Notes: a model not told the origin generated them from the sequence alone. DNA of 64,000 nucleotides from Lichenicoccus sp965276875 (GCF_965276875.1 NZ_OZ255701.1:558001-622000), one strand, 5' to 3'; shown: positions 29,313-37,787, numbered from the stretch's first letter. Numbers and translations: made by a program.

Positions 29313-29831
29313 CTACGCGTAGAGGCCGTTGCGATAGACAAGACTGGCGTCATCCGGGCCCAGCCGCACCGACCGCACCCGCCCGACGATCGCCTTGTGG
29401 CTGCCGAAGGCCATGCTCCGCTCGGCCGTGCAGACCAGGTTCACGGGCGCACCGGCGAGCCATGGCGGCCCGTCCGCCTCGATGCGCCATGCGGGATCAG
29501 AGAAACGCGGGCGCCCGCTCGGCTTGCGGGAGAAGGTGACCGCCATCGCCTCATGCCTGCTGCCCAGCAAGGTAAGGCCGAACGATGTTCCCTCCGCGAG
29601 CGCGGACGCCATCGAGGCGGCCTGGTTGACGCAGACCAGCACCGAGAGCGGATCCATCGAGAACGACGTCAGGGCCGTGATCGCCATGCCGTTGGCATCG
29701 TCATCGCAGCCACGGCTGATGATCCAGACGCTGGCGGCGTGGCGGCGCATCGCCAGCCGGAATGCGTGCGCGGTCTCCTCCGCACGCTCGAGAACGTCGC
29801 CTGCTTGGCTCGCGGGAAGATCGATTGGCAC
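29313..29831 (-). CDS. Flavin reductase (FMN reductase component)
   Basis: A 172-residue flavin reductase-like protein of the split-barrel type. AFRLAMRRHAASVWIISRG, NGMAITALTSFSMDPLSVLVCVNQAAS and VNLVCTAERSMAFGSHKAIVGRVRSV match the FMN-binding core of NtaB/HpaC-type reductases. It would use NAD(P)H to supply FMNH2 to the two monooxygenases in the island. It is first in a leftward unit with AtuA copy 2 and DUF4387 copy 2, and divergent from the LysR gene. The GTG at 29831 has GGAGG about 12 bp upstream. Confidence 0.9.
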   Translation of the reverse strand: MPIDLPASQAGDVLERAEETAHAFRLAMRRHAASVWIISRGCDDDANGMAITALTSFSMDPLSVLVCVNQAASMASALAEGTSFGLTLLGSRHEAMAVTFSRKPSGRPRFSDPAWRIEADGPPWLAGAPVNLVCTAERSMAFGSHKAIVGRVRSVRLGPDDASLVYRNGLYA

Positions 29832-29978
29832 GGTGTATACGTCCCTCCCTGGAGAATAGAGCGTCGGCGTTCCTCATGCGGCATCCAGGCGCGCAGGTAA
29901 AATGCCGACCTGCTATCCGGCTATAGGCTTTTCGAATAGAAGGACGTGCCGACCGGATATGAGGAGTTCTGGCCTTCC
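29832..29978. promoter_or_regulatory. Divergent promoter with LysR-type box B (CTAT-N11-ATAG)
   Basis: The flavin-reductase/LysR intergenic region holds CTAT at 29921-29924 and ATAG at 29936-29939, separated by exactly 11 bp (aggcttttcga). This is a T-N11-A dyad of the form bound by LysR regulators. A second CTAT lies just upstream (CTATCCGGCTATAGG). Its position between the regulator and a divergent target unit is the classic autoregulatory layout. Confidence 0.55.
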
Positions 29979-30929
29979 ATGGTGGTTTTACCCGGCGGGG
30001 TCGAGCGACATCGTTTCGACATCGGCCTTGAAGACCTGCAAACGTTCCTCGCCGTGGCCGAGCTTGGCAGCTTCAGTGGTGCCGCGGAACACCTCAATTT
30101 GTCGCAGCCATCGATCAGCAATCGTGTGCGCCGGCTGGAGGAAAAGCTGATGGTCCGCCTGCTGGACCGAACCACGCGACGAGTCGAGCTCACCCAGCAC
30201 GGCCAATTGCTGTATCGCGAGGCCTCCGAGACGCTGCGCGGCCTGCGCAACCTGTTCCAGGCCTTCAACAGCGACGCCCTGGCGCGCGACCGCCAGGTCA
30301 ACGTTGCCGCGACGCTGATGGTCGCGACCCTGGGACTGCCTCCCTTGCTGCGGCGCTTTCAGGATATGAGCCCGTCGACCAGCGTGCTGCTGCACGACCT
30401 GATGCCGATGGAGGCGCTCGATCAGGTCATGGATGGGCGCTGCGACCTGGCCGTCATGGCACTGGCCGAGCCCCAGAAGAACGCGAGCTTCGAGCCGCTG
30501 GTCTCGGACCGCTGCGTGGTCGTCACCAGGCTCGGTCATGCCTTGCTGCGGCACGAGGCAGCACCCCTGGCGGAAGTGCTGAAGTATCCGCTGCTCAGCC
30601 CGGACTGGCATGTGGGCCTGCAGCGGGCGATCATCGACGAGGCCGAGCGGCGTCATCTGACCGTCCGCCTGGCACCCGAGGCCGAAGGCGTGCACAACAT
30701 GATCACCCTGCTCGCCATGGCCGCCGCCGGCCTGGGTGTTTGCATCCACCCGCGCGCGTTCATCCCGCAGGAGCTCAAGCCGACGATTGGCATGGTCGCG
30801 TTCGCGGATTGCGAGATCGTCCGCACGTTCGGCATCGTCACGGCTGATCACCGGCCGCTTTCACCATCGGCCAGACGATTCCGGGACTTTCTTCGAACGG
30901 CCGCCAAGGTGGCATCGAGTTCATCGTAA
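29979..30929 (+). CDS. LysR-family regulator of the catabolic island
   Basis: About 316 residues. The N-terminal winged HTH (LQTFLAVAELGSFSGAAEHLNLSQPSISNRVRRLEEKL) and C-terminal effector-binding domain (LPPLLRRFQDMSPSTSVLLHD, MITLLAMAAAGLGVCIHPRAFIP) are typical. ATG 29979 is chosen because a GTG at 29946 would place the start almost on the LysR box; the latter is possible. Divergent from the flavin reductase unit and convergent with the second monooxygenase gene. Probably the local activator, with a pathway intermediate as ligand. Confidence 0.9.
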   Translation: MVVLPGGVERHRFDIGLEDLQTFLAVAELGSFSGAAEHLNLSQPSISNRVRRLEEKLMVRLLDRTTRRVELTQHGQLLYREASETLRGLRNLFQAFNSDALARDRQVNVAATLMVATLGLPPLLRRFQDMSPSTSVLLHDLMPMEALDQVMDGRCDLAVMALAEPQKNASFEPLVSDRCVVVTRLGHALLRHEAAPLAEVLKYPLLSPDWHVGLQRAIIDEAERRHLTVRLAPEAEGVHNMITLLAMAAAGLGVCIHPRAFIPQELKPTIGMVAFADCEIVRTFGIVTADHRPLSPSARRFRDFLRTAAKVASSSS

Positions 30930-30962
30930 CGCGACACTGGTCGTCCTGGCGCCAACAGGCGA

Positions 30963-32339
30963 TCAGAGTACGCGTCGATCCCCAGGAGACGGGCGAGCGC
31001 CGGCCAGGGGCCGCGCCAGCCCCAGCGTCTCGCGCAGGGTGGTACCCGGATAGTCGCGCCGATGCAGCCCTCGACGTTGCAGTTCAGGCACGACCAGGCG
31101 GACGAAATCCTCGTAGCTGCCTGGTGTGTAGCCGGCGGCCAGGACGAAGCCGTCGCAGGCACTCTCGAACCAGGCCTCGAGCTCATCGGCGACCTGCTTG
31201 GGCGATCCGGTGAAGACCGGCCCTTCGCGCAACGTTCCGCGTCCCGAGGCTTCGACGAAGTCGCGCACGGAGGGGTTTTTCTTGCCGGACTTGGCGATCA
31301 CCCGGTCGCGCAGGCTCTGCCATGAAACGGCGGCGAGTTCCTCGTCGGTGAACGGCGCGTCGTACTCGCGCGCGGCGAAGTCGACGTTCAGCACTTCGCA
31401 CAGCAGGGTCAGTCCGTCGATCGGTCGCGACAGGCTCTCGATAAAAGCGCGCTTCTCGGCAGCCTGGTCGGCCGATTCCGCGACAACGACCCCGATCGCA
31501 GGCGCCACACGGATGCTGTCGGCATCACGGCCCATCGCCTCGGCCGCCGCGCGCAGGCCGGCATATTGCTTGCGGCCGACTTCGAGGTTCGGATAGCCGG
31601 CAAAGATCAGCTCCGCCCAACGACCGGCAAAGCGTTGGCCGCGTCCGCTGGCACCTGCCTGCAGCAGAACCGGATGGCCCTGCGGCGAGCGTGGCACCGT
31701 GAGCGGCCCGCGCGTGCGAAAGAACTGTCCCTGGTAATCAAGCCGGTGGACCTTGCTCGAATCGGCAAACCGATCGGCTGCCTTGTCGACGAGCAGTGCG
31801 CCGTCCTCCCAACTGTCCCACAGACCGAGAACCGCCTCCATGAACTCGTCGGCGCGGTCGTAGCGCAGATCGTGGTCCATATGCTCGGCGCGACCGAAGT
31901 TTTCCGCCTCCGAATCGTTCAGCGAGGTCACGATGTTCCAGGCCACGCGGCCACGCGTCATCAGGTCGAGGGTCGCGAACAGGCGCGCGACATGATACGG
32001 CTCGTAATAGGTCGTGGAGTAGGTGGCGCCGAGCCCGAGACGCGAGGTGACGGCGGCCATCGTCATCATCACCACGGTGGGATCCATCTTGACCGCGCGG
32101 ATGCCGTTCTCGACCGTCGCGCGATGATCCGCGCCATAGATATCCGGCATCGCCAGCCGGTCGTCGAAGAAGGCGAGATCGAATTTGCCGTCCTCGAGCG
32201 TGCGTGCGATGCGTTGGTAATATTCCGGCGTTGTAAAGTCCGGCGTCGAAGCCGGATGCCGCCATGACCCGGCATAGTTGGTGCAGTTCTGTGCCTGCAT
32301 GAAGGCAATGAGGCTCATCTGGCGATTGGTTCTGCTCAT
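30963..32339 (-). CDS. NtaA/EmoA-type FMN-dependent monooxygenase (copy 2)
   Basis: A 458-residue paralogue of the monooxygenase at 24313. It has ARTLEDGKFDLAFFDDRLAMPD, YSTTYYEPYHVARLFATLDLM, AWNIVTSLNDSEAENFG, RYDRADEFMEAVLGLWDSW, LTVPRSPQGHPVLLQAGASGRGQ and CDGFVLAAGYTPGSYEDFVRLVVPELQRRG. The ATG at 32339 has AGGGG upstream. It stands alone on its strand, divergent from the second MmgE/PrpD gene. It presumably shares the flavin reductase at 29313. Two monooxygenases suggest two substrates or two successive oxidations. Confidence 0.93.
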   Translation of the reverse strand: MSRTNRQMSLIAFMQAQNCTNYAGSWRHPASTPDFTTPEYYQRIARTLEDGKFDLAFFDDRLAMPDIYGADHRATVENGIRAVKMDPTVVMMTMAAVTSRLGLGATYSTTYYEPYHVARLFATLDLMTRGRVAWNIVTSLNDSEAENFGRAEHMDHDLRYDRADEFMEAVLGLWDSWEDGALLVDKAADRFADSSKVHRLDYQGQFFRTRGPLTVPRSPQGHPVLLQAGASGRGQRFAGRWAELIFAGYPNLEVGRKQYAGLRAAAEAMGRDADSIRVAPAIGVVVAESADQAAEKRAFIESLSRPIDGLTLLCEVLNVDFAAREYDAPFTDEELAAVSWQSLRDRVIAKSGKKNPSVRDFVEASGRGTLREGPVFTGSPKQVADELEAWFESACDGFVLAAGYTPGSYEDFVRLVVPELQRRGLHRRDYPGTTLRETLGLARPLAGARPSPGDRRVL

Positions 32340-32656
32340 GGTGCCCCTGATGCTGGACGCATTATGCTACTGGGCACACGGATGACCGTATTGCCGGCGT
32401 GATGACAGGTCGCATACGACTCCCGGCCCATCCCACCGATGCGTGTGCGCCAGCTCGATCGCTGCTGCAAATGGACACTCGTTATATGTCGATAGTACAC
32501 GGCTATAAGCTTACCCGTTGAGGGGCTTGCGAGGCTCGGTCGTCACTGCGGACGCACCCCTATTCAGAAAAACTATAAATAAATAGCCAAGTCCCATTTG
32601 TCCGGTCCGACGCGGCGATAGACAAGTTCAAGCGTATCAGATCTGGAAGACGCACG
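32340..32656. promoter_or_regulatory. Divergent promoter region with weak LysR-type box C
   Basis: 317 bp between monooxygenase 2 and MmgE/PrpD 2. At 32500-32512 it carries CGGCTATAAGCTT, which differs by one base from CGGCTATAGGCTT in box B (29918-29930). It continues to a degenerate CTAT-N11-TTGA, and ATAG-N7-CTAT overlaps it at 32492-32506. An AT-rich stretch at 32564-32585 precedes MmgE 2. Regulation by the same LysR protein is inferred. No gene is seen. Confidence 0.4.
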
Positions 32657-34075
32657 ATGGGTGCCGCAGCCGACATCAAACCCGACGCAGCCATGGCGGG
32701 CGTCCCCGGCACCCCGTCAATGTCCGCGTCCTTGGCGGATTTCGCGCTCGGCCTGCGGCTGGAGGATGTGCCCGTCACATTGGTCGCGAAGTGCAAGGGC
32801 CATCTGCTGGATGGCTTGGGCATCGCGCTGGCGTCCTCTGGATTTGAATTCGCCGAACCGATCCTCAAGGGTGCCTCGGCACTCGGCCGCGGCACGGACG
32901 CGCATTGTCTGGCCAGTGGCGCGGCCCTGCCGGCGGCCGGGGCGGCGCTGGTCAACGGCACCCTGATCCACGGTCTCGACTTCGACGACACCCATATCGG
33001 CGCGATCTACCACGCGACCGCGCCGGCGCTGGCCGCGGCGTTGGCGGCAGGCGAGGCCGCGGCGGCGGACGGTCGGTCGTTGCTGACCGCCACTATCGCG
33101 GCGATGGAGATCGGTTGTCGTCTGGCGCGCGCCGCCGAGGGCGGATTTCACGACCGCGGCTTTCATCCGACCGCGCTGTGCGGCGCCTTCGCCGCGGTGT
33201 TCGCCGCCGGGCGGCTGATGGGAGCAGACCGCGCCGAACTGGTCTCGGCAACCGGACTATGCGGCAGCATGGCCGCGGGCCTGCTCGAACTCAAGGACTC
33301 CTGGCTCAAGCGCATGCACCCTGGTTGGGCGGCGCATAGCGGGGTTGCCGCGACCAGCATCGCGATGAGCGGCTTCAAGGGGCCGCCGACGATGCTGGAG
33401 GGCGGACATGGCTTCTATCACGCTCATCTCAGTCACGGCCCGGGTGAAAGCGTCTCGCCGGTTCGAGCCCTTGGCGACGAATGGCTGATCGCCGGAATCG
33501 CGCTCAAGCCTTATCCCTGCTGCCACTTCATCCATGGTTTCGTCGATTGCGCGCTGCATCTGCGCGACCAGGTGGCGCTCGATGAGATCGAGAGCATCGA
33601 CTGCCCGCTCTCGCCGCGCCTGCATCATATGGTCTCAGGGCCGAGCCGCCCCGCGGACCCCTACTCGGCGCTTTTCAGTACGCCCTATGTCGTCGCCCTC
33701 GCTTTGGTGACCGGCAGGATCGACCTCGCGGCCTTTCACGACCGCGGGGTGCGCGATGCGGCGGTGCTGGCGCTATCCGATCGCACCACGTGCAGCGAGG
33801 ACCGGACGAGCGACTTCCCGATCCATTTTCCGGGCGAGGTCCGGATCACCCTCAAGAGCGGTCGGGTCGTCATGCATCGGGTGGCGACAAGCTTCGGGAC
33901 CCCCGAACGGCCACTCAGCACGAGCGACATCGAAGCAAAGTTCATGGCCAACGCCACGCGGGTGATGAGCAGGAACGAGGCGGAGCGGATTGTCCGTTCT
34001 GTGTCCGAAATTGAGAGCATGAAGAGTGTGTCGGAACTGCTGGAGATGTGTCGGGTGAGCTCGGCTGCCTCATAA
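32657..34075 (+). CDS. MmgE/PrpD family protein (copy 2)
   Basis: A 472-residue MmgE/PrpD protein with KGHLLDGLGIALASS, HGLDFDDTHIGAIYHATA, GFHPTALCGAFA, GWAAHSGVAATSIAMSGF and LKPYPCCHFIHGFVDCA. It is clearly paralogous to the copy at 20233; the shared HGLDFDDTHIGAIYHA block is identical. GGAAG lies upstream of the ATG. It is divergent from monooxygenase 2 and upstream of the outer-membrane channel gene. It probably handles a second carboxylate intermediate or stereoisomer; the reaction is unknown. Confidence 0.9.
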   Translation: MGAAADIKPDAAMAGVPGTPSMSASLADFALGLRLEDVPVTLVAKCKGHLLDGLGIALASSGFEFAEPILKGASALGRGTDAHCLASGAALPAAGAALVNGTLIHGLDFDDTHIGAIYHATAPALAAALAAGEAAAADGRSLLTATIAAMEIGCRLARAAEGGFHDRGFHPTALCGAFAAVFAAGRLMGADRAELVSATGLCGSMAAGLLELKDSWLKRMHPGWAAHSGVAATSIAMSGFKGPPTMLEGGHGFYHAHLSHGPGESVSPVRALGDEWLIAGIALKPYPCCHFIHGFVDCALHLRDQVALDEIESIDCPLSPRLHHMVSGPSRPADPYSALFSTPYVVALALVTGRIDLAAFHDRGVRDAAVLALSDRTTCSEDRTSDFPIHFPGEVRITLKSGRVVMHRVATSFGTPERPLSTSDIEAKFMANATRVMSRNEAERIVRSVSEIESMKSVSELLEMCRVSSAAS

Positions 34076-34154
34076 AGAGCCCGTCACAGGCGTGCGACGC
34101 GGTTTTTCTGGGCCGGTTGTTTAACCTAAAGGCAATTCAGCACACCTATACCGG

Positions 34155-34170
34155 ACGTAGTCAACTACGT
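34155..34170. promoter_or_regulatory. 16-bp palindrome upstream of the channel gene
   Basis: ACGTAGT-CA-ACTACGT forms a perfect 7-bp inverted repeat with a 2-bp centre. It ends 28 bp before the ATG at 34199 and a TATACC hexamer (34147-34152) touches it. Its size and position fit an operator for a dimeric regulator. It differs from the LysR boxes of the island. Confidence 0.45.
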
Positions 34171-34198
34171 TCATGAAACAATAAATCAGGGGACGTCG

Positions 34199-35167
34199 AT
34201 GAAATTTACCAGGGTTCTGACCGGTCTGGGTTTTGCGGTTATATTCAGTCATCAGGCGTATGCCGTAGAAGGTGCCGTCTACGGAGGCCCGATCGGCGGA
34301 ACTGATATTCGCAACGCCTATATTCCGCCGAGAACCGGGCTTTATGGTGGAATTGCCGACGTGCCAGCGATCATCGGGCAGTACAACGGCAACAATGGTG
34401 GGCAGAGCAGGACCATACGTTCGGTCAACTTCGTATCGAACGTCACCGCGATCGGCCTGGAATACGTCTACCCGTTCAAGCTATTTTCCGGCTACATCGC
34501 CACGACCGCGCAGGTTGGCTATCTTAATTATTCGCGGTTTGCCGCCAACAACGTCATTAATCAGCGTAGCGCCGGCTGGGGAGATATGTATAGCGACATC
34601 TTGAAGTGGAGCCGATATCTCGGAACGCCGGCAACACCGGGCCCGGGCCGGACACCCCTTCCCTACGGATTGACGGTGATGGCTGCATACTCAATGACGT
34701 TTCCCATTGGGTCATATCAGCCGCAGAAGGCGGTGACGCCGGGACACAATGATTATTTCGTCAGTCCCAATTTCGCCGCGACATATTTGACGAAGCCGAA
34801 CTTCCTTGGTGATGGCGTCGAACTCGACGGGCATCTGTTCTACGACCACGCGCTCGAAAATCCGTATAACCATTATCGGGACGGCGATATCATCAACCTG
34901 GACTTCGCCGTGGGCGAACGCCTTGGTCGATGGACGTTCGGCGCCACCGGCTTCGCCGCGGCGCAGCTTGGTCACGACCTGCGCGAAGGGCAACCGGTGC
35001 CGCTCCACGGCGACTATTTCGACGCCGTCAAGGCCGGGCCGATCGTCAGCTATGATGTCCCCAAGCTCGGGATGCAGTTCAAGGGGAAGATTCTGTTCCC
35101 GGTCTACACCAAGAACACCTTGTTCGGCACCACCGCGGTCGTCGTCGCGGCCTTTACGCTGCTTTGA
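34199..35167 (+). CDS. Outer-membrane MetA-pathway-of-phenol-degradation type protein
   Basis: A 322-residue secreted beta-barrel-like protein with a signal peptide (MKFTRVLTGLGFAVIFSHQAYAVEG) and alternating aromatic/hydrophobic strands typical of the Phenol_MetA_deg/SphA group (for example ATTAQVGYLNYSRF, VMAAYSMTFPIGSYQ, LDGHLFYDHALENPYNHYRDGDIINLDFAVGERLGRW). Such proteins are linked with uptake of hydrophobic or aromatic substrates. Its position after MmgE/PrpD copy 2 suggests outer-membrane entry of the island's substrate. Confidence in the family is moderate; the substrate is unknown. Confidence 0.8.
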   Translation: MKFTRVLTGLGFAVIFSHQAYAVEGAVYGGPIGGTDIRNAYIPPRTGLYGGIADVPAIIGQYNGNNGGQSRTIRSVNFVSNVTAIGLEYVYPFKLFSGYIATTAQVGYLNYSRFAANNVINQRSAGWGDMYSDILKWSRYLGTPATPGPGRTPLPYGLTVMAAYSMTFPIGSYQPQKAVTPGHNDYFVSPNFAATYLTKPNFLGDGVELDGHLFYDHALENPYNHYRDGDIINLDFAVGERLGRWTFGATGFAAAQLGHDLREGQPVPLHGDYFDAVKAGPIVSYDVPKLGMQFKGKILFPVYTKNTLFGTTAVVVAAFTLL

Positions 35168-35198
35168 CCGGCTTCCGGTGCCCGCGCCCATATAAATA

Positions 35199-35981
35199 TT
35201 AGATAAACACCGCGACGTTCTGCTGAGCGGTGATCAGCGGCGCGCCCGTCTCGTCCCAGATCGTCATGTTCTGGCTGGCATAGCCATCGGCGACGCTTTC
35301 GCCGCGAGACCTGATCAAACGCCAGCCCGCGTGCGACGGGACGGCAATGATGTTGATCGCCCAGGTGATCGTGCTGATCGGCGCGGGGCGGTCGAACATC
35401 GCCATCGCCGCCGGTGGCGGCGCGTCCGCAAGCGCCAGCAGGGCCACTATCGGATCCGCTCCGGACGTCTCATGGTGCCGGACCCAAAGCAGGAGGTCCG
35501 GCACCGGTGCCCCGGAGACCGGGAAATGCTCGCCTGCCTGGCGCATGTCGAAATGCTGCATGAAGATCGGCGCACCGCCACCGCGCAGGAAGTTCACGCA
35601 GGCGTCCGGGTGCTGCGACGCGGGTGCGGGGATGTCCAGATATGAGAGGGCGCTCGCCCGCGCCGCACCGAAGGTCAGGATGCCGCGCACCGCGAAGCCC
35701 ACGTCGCCGCTGAGGTCGACCCCCACGGAGACGCTCGACTTGCCCTGGCGCAGGACCGTCGGACAAACCGACAGGCTACCAGACGCGGGTCCCGCGAAGC
35801 TGAAATGCGCGCTGCGCAGCGGCGGCAGGTTGGACAGGCTGCGCAGCGTCGCCTCCAGGCACAGGGCCGCCGAAAGACCGCCATAGAGTGTGCGCCCCTG
35901 CAGCCAGTCCGGCGTCGCCTCGATGACGAAACCCGGCCCGTCTGGGGTCAGCCTTTGCAGCAGTGAGGAGAAGTCCGGCAT
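35199..35981 (-). CDS. Acyl-CoA thioesterase-like double hotdog protein
   Basis: A 260-residue thioesterase-family protein. The N-terminal hotdog begins FVIEATPDWLQGRTLYGGLSAALCLEA, with LRSAHFSFAGPASG. The C-terminal hotdog has STITWAINIIAV and DGYASQNMTIWDETGAPLITAQQNVAVFI, which resembles TesB-type C-termini. It is the last of four closely spaced leftward genes (msrB, upp, GNAT, this gene). It could hydrolyse CoA thioesters of small acyl groups; the substrate is not predictable. Confidence 0.8.
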   Translation of the reverse strand: MPDFSSLLQRLTPDGPGFVIEATPDWLQGRTLYGGLSAALCLEATLRSLSNLPPLRSAHFSFAGPASGSLSVCPTVLRQGKSSVSVGVDLSGDVGFAVRGILTFGAARASALSYLDIPAPASQHPDACVNFLRGGGAPIFMQHFDMRQAGEHFPVSGAPVPDLLLWVRHHETSGADPIVALLALADAPPPAAMAMFDRPAPISTITWAINIIAVPSHAGWRLIRSRGESVADGYASQNMTIWDETGAPLITAQQNVAVFI

Positions 35982-35994
35982 GGAACATACTCCT

Positions 35995-36447
35995 TCAGAG
36001 GTTTGCGGTGGCGGCCGATCGGTCCAGGGTCATCCATCCGGGATCGGAGCCGTCCTGGCGAAAGCCGTAGCGTCGATACAGCCCGTGCGCATCGGCGGTA
36101 CGGAGCGTCCAGTGCGAGACTGTGGCGAGTTCGGGATGCGCGAGGATCGTCTCCACCAGTGCGCGGCCGAGCCCGCGGCCACGTGCCCTGGCGGCGATGA
36201 CGAGGTCGCCAAGATGGGCGCGAAGCGTGCAGTCGGTCAGCAGACGGGCACAGCCGATCTGTGCGCCGCCCGGCGCGTAGACGCCAAAGCACAGACAATT
36301 CGCCCAGCTCCGCTCGGTGAGTGCGCGCGGCCTGTCGCAAGCCCAGTAGGTTTCCGCCAGGGCCGCGAGGACGAACCCCATATCGAGGCGCCCTCGTTCA
36401 TCGCTGATGACGCTGCCGTCCGGCAGGCAGACGACGTGCGGCCGCAT
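35995..36447 (-). CDS. GNAT N-acetyltransferase
   Basis: A 150-residue GNAT protein. FGVYAPGGAQIGCARLLTDCTLRAHLGDLVIAARARGRGLGRALVETIL contains the V/I-x-x-x-x-R-G-x-G acetyl-CoA loop. HWTLRTADAHGLYRRYGF is the C-terminal substrate half. The ATG at 36447 lies 1 bp after the upp stop, so translation is probably coupled. The substrate is unknown. Confidence 0.87.
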   Translation of the reverse strand: MRPHVVCLPDGSVISDERGRLDMGFVLAALAETYWACDRPRALTERSWANCLCFGVYAPGGAQIGCARLLTDCTLRAHLGDLVIAARARGRGLGRALVETILAHPELATVSHWTLRTADAHGLYRRYGFRQDGSDPGWMTLDRSAATANL

Positions 36448-36448
36448 C

Positions 36449-37087
36449 TCACTTGGTGCCGAACAGCCGGTCGCCGGCGTCGCCAAGCCCGGGACGAATA
36501 TAGCCGTTCGCGTCGAGTTCGCGGTCGATCGCGGCAGTGATCAGTCTGACGTCGGGGTGTGCCGAGGTTAGGCGTGCGATCCCCTCGGGGGCGGCGAGCA
36601 GGCAGACGAAGATGATCCGCGCAGCACCCGCGGCTTTCAGGCGCGCGATGGCGGCGGCCGCGCTGTTGCCGGTGGCCAGCATCGGGTCGACGACGATGCA
36701 GCAGCGTTCGGCCATGTCGTCCGGCAGCTTGAGATAGTATTCGACCGGCTCAAGTGTCGCGTGGTCGCGATACAGGCCGATATGGCCAACGCGAGCCGCC
36801 GGCACCAGATCGAGCATGCCGTCGAGCAGGCCGTTGCCGGCACGCAGGATCGACACGAAACAGAGCTTCTTGCCGGACAGCAGATAACCCGTCATGCGCT
36901 CGAGCGGGGTGTCGATCGTGACCGGCTCGAGCGGCAGGTCGCGGGTCGCCTCGTAGGCCATCAGCAGGCTGATCTCGCGGGCGAGCCGCCGGAACCCTGC
37001 CGTCGAGGTGCTCGCCTGGCGCATCCGGGTGAGCTTATGACTCACCAGCGGATGGTCGAGCACGACGACTTCGGCGGCTGGTTGCAT
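36449..37087 (-). CDS. upp: Uracil phosphoribosyltransferase
   Basis: Pyrimidine salvage enzyme converting uracil and PRPP to UMP. The 212 residues show VLDHPLVSHKLTRMRQ near the start, VSILRAGNGLLDGMLDLVPAARVGHIGLYRD, the PRPP motif CIVVDPMLATGNSA, and the C-terminal uracil-binding ITAAIDRELDANGYIRPGLGDAGDRLFGT. Length is normal. It sits between msrB and a GNAT gene in a tight leftward unit. GTG/ATG alternatives do not change the family call. Confidence 0.97.
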   Translation of the reverse strand: MQPAAEVVVLDHPLVSHKLTRMRQASTSTAGFRRLAREISLLMAYEATRDLPLEPVTIDTPLERMTGYLLSGKKLCFVSILRAGNGLLDGMLDLVPAARVGHIGLYRDHATLEPVEYYLKLPDDMAERCCIVVDPMLATGNSAAAAIARLKAAGAARIIFVCLLAAPEGIARLTSAHPDVRLITAAIDRELDANGYIRPGLGDAGDRLFGTK

Positions 37088-37096
37088 ACAGCAAGG

Positions 37097-37507
37097 CTAT
37101 CCGCCGGCGGGCACGAAATCCAGCGACACCCCATTCATGCAATAACGCTCACCGGTCGGCTGCGGACCGTCAGGAAACAGATGGCCGAGATGGCCCTTGC
37201 ATTGCGCGCAATGCACCTCGATCCGGCGCATGAACAGGCTGCGGTCCTCCTGTGTCTCGACCGCGCCTTCAATCGGCGCAAAGAACGAGGGCCAGCCGCT
37301 GCCGCTCTCATACTTGGTATCGGAGCGGAACAGCGGCTTGTTGCAGGCGGCACAATGGAACAGCCCGTCGCGCTTTTCGTAGTTCAGCGGGCTGGCACCG
37401 GGCCGCTCGGTGCCGTGCTCGCGCAACACACGGTACTGCTCGGGTGTGAGCCTGTCGCGCCACTTCCGCTCGTCGTCGGCGTCGGTCCTGATGGGTGTGC
37501 TGCTCAT
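37097..37507 (-). CDS. msrB: Peptide-methionine (R)-S-oxide reductase MsrB
   Basis: Repairs methionine-R-sulfoxide in proteins. The 136-residue protein has KWRDRLTPEQYRVLREHGTERPG, two zinc-binding CxxC pairs (CAAC and CAQC), SGSGWPSFFAPI, and the catalytic cysteine in RYCMNGVSLDF. ATG 37507 is chosen: AAAGGAG lies 9 bp upstream and the protein then begins as usual for the family. The frame is open further upstream but without family similarity. Confidence 0.95.
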   Translation of the reverse strand: MSSTPIRTDADDERKWRDRLTPEQYRVLREHGTERPGASPLNYEKRDGLFHCAACNKPLFRSDTKYESGSGWPSFFAPIEGAVETQEDRSLFMRRIEVHCAQCKGHLGHLFPDGPQPTGERYCMNGVSLDFVPAGG

Positions 37508-37610
37508 GCCTTGGCGCTCCTTTGATTGCCTGGTGTGAGATGGGGTCGAGCGCGCGGAAACCCAGGGCCGCGCCCGGTCTTGGATACATGTCACCGAGGA
37601 GCACCCAGCC

Positions 37611-37787
37611 ATGTCCGACACCCTCTCGCCTCTCGACACGCAACCGGAAGAAGAGCGCATCGATGAGGGCGTCGAGGAGACGTTTCCGGCGAGCGACCCG
37701 CCGGCCACTGGCGGCAGCACCGGTCCGGACGACGGCAGGGACAGCGGCGATGGACCGCCTGGAATACGGCGTATGGCCACCGGATGA
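37611..37787 (+). CDS. Small acidic protein with FPASDPP motif (58 aa)
   Basis: A 58-codon frame starting ATG 37611 with GAGGAG about 9 bp upstream. The product is acidic at first (LDTQPEEERIDEGVEETFPASDPP) and ends in a Gly/Asp-rich tail. Small proteins with an E-x-FPASDPP core recur in proteobacterial genomes and are uncharacterised. It lies in the gap between divergent msrB and gpmI. A 43-codon frame at 37750-37881 (MDRLEYGVWPPDEPHVQRRQ) overlaps its end and may be a second small gene, but this is weaker. Confidence 0.6.
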   Translation: MSDTLSPLDTQPEEERIDEGVEETFPASDPPATGGSTGPDDGRDSGDGPPGIRRMATG

